In this document: positions 18,301 through 22,849 of the stretch, piece by piece
Layout of the letters: every line of letters begins with the position of its first letter
How positions within the stretch are numbered: the stretch's first letter is position 1
Assembly (NCBI GenBank): GCA_965644295.1
Contig: CBFFRP010000163.1
Span: 1-22,849, forward strand
From: Paraphysomonas bandaiensis
Lineage: Eukaryota > Chrysophyceae
Length of the DNA: 22,849 nt
Direction of reading: 5' to 3'
The notes under the pieces: model-generated
The model's input: only the letters and a program-made list of their open reading frames with translations
Databases searched by the model: none
Told to the model about the DNA's origin: nothing
Position numbers and translations under genes: made by a program

Positions 18301-18609
18301 GAATTTACGCAGCGCTTTCGGGGAATGCTGCACCGCATCCCTGCAGTAAGAATAAGCTATGGCGTTCGCCTTCCAATACCTCTTCACAGCCTGTCTGTAC
18401 GCCTTCTCCTCCATCAACGTAAGTGGCTGCTCCCCGAAGTCGCTCTCCTTAGGTGGCAGTTCCACCGCTACCTCGCTTTGTTCCTTCCTCATAAGGAATG
18501 TCTCGAAGTCCTCAATCCATTGTTCAACGTTAGTCTCGTTGAACTGAGGAACTACTCCTCTATCCTCCTTCTCTCCTCCTCGCTCGCTACCATGTTGGGA
18601 AATGCTCAT
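15349..18609 (-). CDS. Gag-protease-integrase part of element C polyprotein (1086 aa)
   Basis: This matches the first 1100 or so residues of element B: Gag, one regular zinc knuckle (C-R-N-C-K-S-K-E-H-L-A-I-D-C), a D-T-C-C protease site and the integrase zinc finger. The integrase core has A-D-I-A-V-Y, H-A-D-G-A and N-A-I-E-E-R-K, and the basic stretch R-V-R-R-K-R-L-Q-R-R follows. The first zinc knuckle of element B is missing; the matching region is Lys-rich without cysteines. The frame ends at the start of reverse transcriptase (K-Y-V-H-I-R, stop) where C has two extra bases in an AT repeat relative to B (plus strand near 15354-15358). The break lies in a conserved coding stretch and B has no break there, so a programmed shift is unlikely. 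The ATG at 18609-18607 is inside the LTR. Confidence 0.92.
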   Translation of the reverse strand: MSISQHGSERGGEKEDRGVVPQFNETNVEQWIEDFETFLMRKEQSEVAVELPPKESDFGEQPLTLMEEKAYRQAVKRYWKANAIAYSYCRDAVQHSPKALRKFHLTHKAFKAEGSGVNRFKTHVMIDELKKCFAGGKQNRISDLLTQYGSFRMRPEETAKDYVLRFELLLKELQEQQQDISEVSKTSRLREGLLNEEYAQLRVGLYLMDDDVNYVTVSRKIEGYDDTMAGKEALEKKRKRVEELNLIDSKKRYRRERDHRKKNNGKKKPMKKDTEITGQRPGSAEYTGCRNCKSKEHLAIDCPASKKKYSQSKSKAVRFQDGRKPDKRLLTVENIRRGEPADLSDEDEANMIEQQEEYHLSCNVYETNICSSVHEDIHYTYIDTCCSSSMFLINDVNILDSHMHTSKVINGSKKGSEICVTSVGSRGAWKNIEVSSQINRCLCSGRKLNDMGYRFTVWYGIQIYDRNTDELVLEGPMKNGMTAVPTQQLLELPDVSTSSDSEVNLSDRTGEDELELLHRRAGHFNKHALVEAHKRMLIIGTGLKRKHLSKRVSKEQCLCDVCARAKITRVSFRTKDEDSVRPNFSADIAVYLNCPARGGEIYVLKLTHHASRMFWSEGLVHRTGSSVLQVFKKIFEGDVKRYKLEMHHYHADGAGELICDELRQYLRSQGCYQHTWSSTDSPEMNAIEERKFRTCGEMTLAMLIQSGLPSQFWLDAYMAARYILIRLPTKTAKGYMSPLEFLTGEAPNLKYLRVWGCRAYVLTTKADRRKDWDDKALIGYLIGYSDEKVGYDVYLPATDRVVTSVHVLTDESIPSRSESYFAEIDALRVKEAERPKIVSDYAGLEGTYHIDDEDGLLYKTTRVVERKGVIVAYRSLVTAGRKHIEHRVPIHVEDVVRMTAETPGNTGYIGKGDALSTMPARVLDQGRPGGLQESPDPTCQETAVRLQTSEDYESGVVSGAPPTTHDVRAQDEQGTGSYIPRRPIELDGDGRVRRKRLQRRLANASVLGEINMVEVPDAHNIDLNHAETEDIKIPNSYAEAERSPQYQQWRKARMVEKTSLLKRRVLKIVKIPSGVKLVRAKYVHIR
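18584..18592 (-). promoter_or_regulatory. tRNA primer binding site of element C (inside gag)
   Basis: The minus strand reads TGGTAGCGA directly after the 5' LTR and within the gag coding region, the same as in element B. Confidence 0.7.
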
Positions 18610-18885
18610 TTTACTTAGATCAAAGAGAGATTAAGTTGTTAGACTAGATAGATTTATTAATATCGTTTACACAAATTGTGTTAAACAACACAAGCTCGTT
18701 TTGTGCCATGCATAAATCACTACTTCTGTAGACCTTTCGCTACTAAACATATCTTGAAAGAGCAAACTATTTCAGTTTTCTCAATATCATAACAGCATCT
18801 ACACATCACCATACTTCACTGTATTCTCGTACATTGTCTTCAAGTACCACATTGAATATACTAGGATACAGTCCATATTCTAATA
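18593..18885 (-). repeat. 5' LTR of element C
   Basis: This 293-bp repeat is identical by eye to 13429-13721. It carries the gag ATG at 18609-18607. The GTTTC duplication follows at 18886-18890. Confidence 0.93.
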
Positions 18886-18890
18886 GTTTC

Positions 18891-20405
18891 TTAATTATTG
18901 ACATATAACCAATATCAGCTTCATTATCCTACGTGTTGTAGTAATAATCACTGTCTAAACATTGACTTATATTTGTCTAAGAACACTGATTGCAAAATAT
19001 TGCGAGCTACTTCAACGAAATCATTATTGATAGAATTTTAAGCCAACCCAGCAATCAATATATTTTACAATATATTCCAATATTTTATCATTAGCGATTT
19101 CTCCCACTACATGTCCTAATCTTCCTTGAAGCAGTAGTACTATATTGCATGCTGCATGCCTTACTTATGTTTGATATCTCAACTACTCTACCTACGTTAG
19201 ATGCAAGATCAGGGGAAAATAGAATACCTAATCACGGATGTCACAAGTCAAATATTTTGCATTTAATAGATTGTTACCGAGCCCTGTTACCAACCAAGTA
19301 CACCAGGGATAGGGGACAAGATATTGTATTGCAGTACCGGCCAGATTTCTAAAAGCTAAATACAGACTGTTGTAGCCGGATGCAAGCTTAATTCAAAATA
19401 TTTTTCATGGATATGATGATGTAGACGTCACGATAATGGTTCAGAGGATGCGTATGAGGAAAATAGTTACTAGCCAAGCAGTAGAAGTTTCATTGCCATG
19501 TGACTTGAATGGCTAGTACTCATAAAGAAATCTTCGGAGGGGTTTACTTACTGATTAATGATGCTAATACATTGCAATAGTATAATTGGGCCGGTTGAAA
19601 AACTTCATCAATATTAATAACGGAGCGAACGCTACTTAACAATTTCCCTGGGGTATAGTACATGTTTAATTGGAGTCGTATTGCTAATGTGTATTCCTTA
19701 CTATTAATTACAACTAAAACTGTAGCACGTAATAAGCTACTGATAACTGATACTACTATATACTATATATCTATACATCAATGGTATTGTTGGTCCGATT
19801 GGAAACATACTGCAATATTCTTACTCATGGGAAAGTGGCTTACAATTAGTATTGCAAAATATTGTACCTTTATATATCGTTATCCACTTCAGAGAAAAAA
19901 GAACACAAAACTATAATATACTCGGAAAATGGGGTGCTGCTATAAAGGTGATGATAACAGCACTACAACTCAAACAAGTCAACACATGAAGAGAATCTCA
20001 TTTAACTTCAAGTATACAGCACCAACCGGTCAGGTGGAATACACAAAGAGAAGTAAACAAACGCCATACGATATATAAAACACTCAGTTACGTGTCCACA
20101 TGGTTGCCATATTGGAACCATACAGTGATGCGGAAGCGGAAGATCTCATAGGCTATCTTTTGATTGCACCTCACCATGCGGTTCACACACACCTTCAGAA
20201 TACATAACTACACTACCGTATACCTTAATATACTGCATCAGAATTAAGGTTAAACTGAAAATTGTATAAGGCCATTCAAGATGCTCTGAAAAAGGTCTGG
20301 TTTGATGGTTTTTTAGCTGTATGAGACGAGACTTATATATGAGCGCAGAGCCGCGCAGTGATTCCACAGTGCAGTCGAGACTATTATAGAAAGAAAGACC
20401 TTAAG
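18891..20405. other. AT-rich intergenic stretch and RPS9 upstream region
   Basis: Short frames at 19149-19352 and 19662-19916 resemble nothing I know. The far right must contain the RPS9 promoter. A TATATAT sequence near 20334-20340, about 70 bp before the ATG, could be a TATA element, but the region is AT-rich enough for this to be chance. A diverged direct repeat is described separately. No RNA gene is evident. Confidence 0.4.
19575..19819. repeat. Diverged direct repeat pair, 41 bp each
   Basis: Positions 19575-19615 and 19779-19819 align without gaps and match at 30 of 41 bases by eye count, starting CAAT and ending CAATATT. They may be an old duplication or the ends of a decayed element. 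They could also be chance in AT-rich DNA, though the shared CCG and TTGG words are not AT-only. Confidence 0.3.
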
Positions 20406-21155
20406 ATGCCTCACGTTTCGTTTCGAACCAACTGTAAGTAGTACCGTCACCCAAGTTGATAGTTCTGGTGTTTAATAGCTTTCATGTGATGTTCAGACCG
20501 CAAAACCTTCAGGACAGTTCGTCGTCCTTACGAGAAGGAGCGTCTCGACCAGGAGCTCAAGCTCTGTGGTGAGTACGGCCTTAGATGCAAGAGAGAGATC
20601 TGGCGTGTACAGCTCGTTCTGTCTAAAGTTCGTAAGGTGATATACGCTTCTTATGGTTTGATTTACTGTTAATTATATATATCAGGCTGCTCGTAATTTA
20701 TTGACTCTTGACCCCAAGGATCCCAAGAGACTTTTCGAGACCCCTCCTCTCATTCGTCGTCTTAAACGCTATGGGTTATTGACTGATGAGGAGAACTCTC
20801 TTGATGACATCCTCAAGCTTACCACCCAGCGATTCATGGAGCGCAGGCTTCAGACCAAGATCTTCAAGCAGGGTCTGGCCAAGTCTATCCACCACGCCCG
20901 TGTGCTCATCAGACAGAGACATATCAGGTACAACTTATTAATCTGTACTAGAACTTTTTAATTGTGTTTGATCAACCTAGGGTTGGCAAGCAGGTTGTCA
21001 ACGTGCCTTCGTTTTTGGTGCGTATCGACTCAGAGAAGCACATCGATCTCGCTGTGAACTCCCCCTATGGTCAGGGCCGCCCTGGTCGTGTTGCTCGCAG
21101 ACGCGCTGCTCAACGTGCTGCCGCTGAAGGAGGAGGAGATGACGAGGATGTGTAA
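20406..21155 (+). CDS. RPS9: Small-subunit ribosomal protein uS4 (RPS9), 194 aa, four exons
   Basis: The exons are 20406-20433, 20497-20636, 20686-20927 and 20981-21155, with GT-AG introns of 63, 49 and 53 nt. The spliced product reads as eukaryotic uS4: [14 protein letters not shown], then G-E-Y-G-L-R and [10 protein letters not shown]. The S4 RNA-binding domain (about residues 108-170) contains [21 protein letters not shown] and [10 protein letters not shown]. The protein binds 18S rRNA in the body of the 40S subunit and helps early assembly and decoding accuracy. Its length is normal for the family. The first exon is only 28 nt and codes for a short variable N-terminus. The C-terminus ends in an Ala-rich stretch followed by G-G-G-D-D-E-D-V; acidic tails occur in some plant and algal homologues. 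Confidence 0.96.
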
Positions 21156-21859
21156 AGATAGTGGTATCTTTCAGGTCCTAGTGTAATAATGAGGTCTTTC
21201 TATACACATAACTCTGTCGACTTGTAATCTACACCATATTTGGTAGTGTAGTAGAGTTAGTAGAAGGGATATAATTGGAATGGCAGTTTTCTATAGCCGA
21301 TAGGGCTGCGTTTAATAAAATACTACAAGGAACAAACATGCCCCCTTAAACCTTATGCACCAACTAGCAGGCTTGCGTAACAATTAATTGGTGACAGGTG
21401 TCCAACAATAATAATTGCAATTATTAATTAAGCATCCAACTATTGGGCATTGATAGATTTTAGAATAACTTTATGAACTATAATCTCATCCCAAAGAAAC
21501 ATCAACATTTTCACGCAGAAACATCAACATTTCAAGTGTCTAGGTGTCATTCGCTGGTGAAAATGTAGTCGTAACAATCTTAGCTCTGCTAAACAACCTC
21601 GCACAAACATTGTTGGTAGTGCTATACAAATACTTCATGCAACGATATCGTGCTGGTAGTTTGGTGCGTGCCTTTTGGCGCTTTCGGTTGTATTTAAGTA
21701 AACGAATGGCTTCGTCTTCCTCCTCCATATCTTTCTCTTCATCAAGTTCATTTTCGTGCAGGTACATCATTTATCAGTTATTGTTCCCTACCGCGCTGAA
21801 TTTTGACTAATACTCTCTCGAAATCTGCATTTTGAACAATTTCCGAGTCTTCATCCTAT
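21156..21859. other. RPS9 3' region and intergenic stretch
   Basis: An AATAAA at 21314-21319, about 160 nt after the RPS9 stop, is a possible polyadenylation signal. On the minus strand 21770-21540 there is a 76-codon frame with an acidic start (E-E-E-D-E-A-I-R-L-L) and a basic middle. It might be a transposase fragment, but I cannot link it to a family and do not call it a gene. Confidence 0.35.
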
Positions 21860-22849
21860 AAGGAGTTCAAAAAGCAACAGAAGCACGGAAAAACAAGTTC
21901 AGTGCACGAGAGATGATTCAGACGCGGAAATCTTGCTTCAAAGGTGGGCACAAGAACAAGATTGGAGACCTCCTTACTCAGTATGGATCCATTGAGATGA
22001 AGCCGGGAGAGACCGCCAAAAGGAGTATGTGCTACGTTTTGAACTGCTACACCAAGAGCTTTGGGCACTGAATCAAACAGTAACAGAAATATCAAAAATC
22101 AGTTGCCTAGAGGAAGGCCTTGTTAATGATGAATATGATGCATTGAATTGTGCTCTCTGTATCTGTTACCTGATGATGTCTCATATGAAAGTGTTATCTA
22201 AAAAGATAGAACAATTTGATGACACACGAAGACTGGAAGACGAATCATCGACAAGAAGCGAAGGATTACTATAAAAGGAGGAGGTGAATTACACTTAGAA
22301 TCCTCTCGCAAGAAGGAGAGAGTATCCACTTCATCGAAAACGAAGTAGTGTCGTTACAATATTCAAAAAGGGGTATTGTTCATAATCATACTACTGAACA
22401 ATGCAGATCAAAGTAGGAGGTAAAACGACAGAGACCTGACAGCAAGGCTGCAGGATCTGCAAATCCAAAAATCGCCGACAACATGAACGCCGACAATTCT
22501 AAAGGCAAGGTGAAGAAACCGCAAAAATCCGGGAAAGTGTTTATATTTGAGAATATCAGAAGAGGGGCTACTGAATCTGACTATATGACTGTGCTGTTGA
22601 TATATATACCAAAACTGATGTATGCTGTATGACTGATAATTGATAGTGATGCGTGTGGCGGAGAAATTCAGCAATACAACCTGAAGGTAAACCATTACCA
22701 TACTGATCGAGCTGGGGTGCTGGTAAATCCAGAGCTGAAGAGATATCTGCAGTCACAGAGTTGCCAAAATCATACATGATCCAGTACCGATACTTCTGAA
22801 CTGAACGCTGTTGAGGAGAGAAAGTTTCGTAAGTCTTCAAAAATGGCGC
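21860..22849 (+). pseudogene. Decayed copia gag-pol relic (element D), runs off right edge
   Basis: Pieces of the element B/C polyprotein appear in order on the plus strand but in shifting frames. Gag begins around 21870, with G-D-L-L-T-Q-Y-G-S near 21963-21989, and continues in the 22029-22274 frame (V-L-S-K-K-I-E-Q-F-D-D-T). A degenerate first zinc knuckle (H-N-H-T-T-E-Q-C) lies near 22380, F-E-N-I-R-R-G near 22550, and a protease-site relic Y-T-K-T-D-V-C-C at 22605-22628. An integrase fragment (Y-N-L-K-V-N-H-Y-H-T-D, then N-A-V-E-E-R-K-F-R) occupies 22660-22849. The segment between protease and the middle of the integrase core is gone, an internal deletion of roughly 250 residues. Several frameshifts and an in-frame stop (TGA where B has the Trp of H-T-W-S-S-T-D) show that it is dead. 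No LTR was found. Confidence 0.8.

Larger units (their letters stand above)
13429..18885 (-). mobile_element. Complete Ty1/copia LTR retrotransposon (element C), sister of element B
   Basis: This 5457-bp element has two 293-bp LTRs identical by eye and a 5-bp target duplication GTTTC at 13424-13428 and 18886-18890. Gene order, primer binding site, polypurine tract and 3' hairpins match element B, and the proteins are very similar throughout. The LTRs of B and C are clearly related but carry many differences. They are therefore separate members of one family, not copies of a single recent event. The polyprotein frame is broken once, at the start of reverse transcriptase. It inserted downstream of the AP2 gene, in the opposite orientation to it. 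Confidence 0.95.

Noticed and set aside
18196-18618. 140-codon plus-strand frame
   Set aside because: It lies antisense to gag of element C. The gag frame is conserved with element B and explains the sequence.
21540-21770. Possible 76-codon gene on the minus strand
   Set aside because: It has no recognisable family, no supporting signals, and a simple acidic/basic composition. Kept only as a note.
1-22849. CRISPR array, rRNA, tRNA or bacterial operon
   Set aside because: No regularly spaced repeats with unique spacers, no convincing tRNA boxes, no rRNA sequence, and spliced eukaryotic genes throughout.

Overview
This is a eukaryotic nuclear window. Three host genes carry short GT-AG introns (nine in all, 45 to 63 nt), and about two thirds of the rest is Ty1/copia-type LTR retrotransposon. 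The ribosomal protein uS4 (RPS9) sequence and an AP2-domain protein with an unusual C-terminal domain suggest a protist or alga, perhaps a stramenopile. That placement rests on general family resemblance and is weak.

Layout from left to right. (1) 1-1707, minus strand: the 5' part of a copia element (element A: gag, protease, integrase zinc finger) that runs off the left edge, with the start of its LTR at 1692. (2) 2018-7524, minus strand: a complete copia element (element B) with two 294-bp LTRs identical by eye and a 5-bp target duplication ACTAT. Its RNase H is broken by a one-base homopolymer deletion. (3) 7530-9380: AT-rich intergenic DNA holding an inverted-repeat non-autonomous element with an internal minisatellite, and a small hAT-like transposase remnant. 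(4) 9381-10963, minus: a two-exon coiled-coil protein gene. (5) 11528-13014, plus: a six-exon AP2-domain gene, divergent from (4). (6) 13429-18885, minus: a second complete copia element (element C), sister of B, with identical 293-bp LTRs and target duplication GTTTC. Its reading frame is broken by a two-base insertion at the start of reverse transcriptase. (7) 18891-20405: AT-rich DNA with a diverged direct repeat. (8) 20406-21155, plus: four-exon RPS9 (uS4). (9) 21860-22849, plus: an old, decayed and internally deleted relative of B and C (element D), cut by the right edge.

The host genes have no obvious functional link: a ribosomal protein, a probable DNA-binding regulator and a coiled-coil structural protein. 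The most coherent story is the retrotransposon lineage. In A, B and C the gag start codon lies inside the LTR and the primer binding site TGGTAGCGA sits inside the gag coding region, as in yeast Ty1. All four copies have cysteine where the protease active site normally has glycine. B and C are recent insertions carrying different single lesions, so each is intact where the other is broken.

I found no CRISPR array, no convincing tRNA or rRNA gene, and nothing that amounts to a new multi-gene system.
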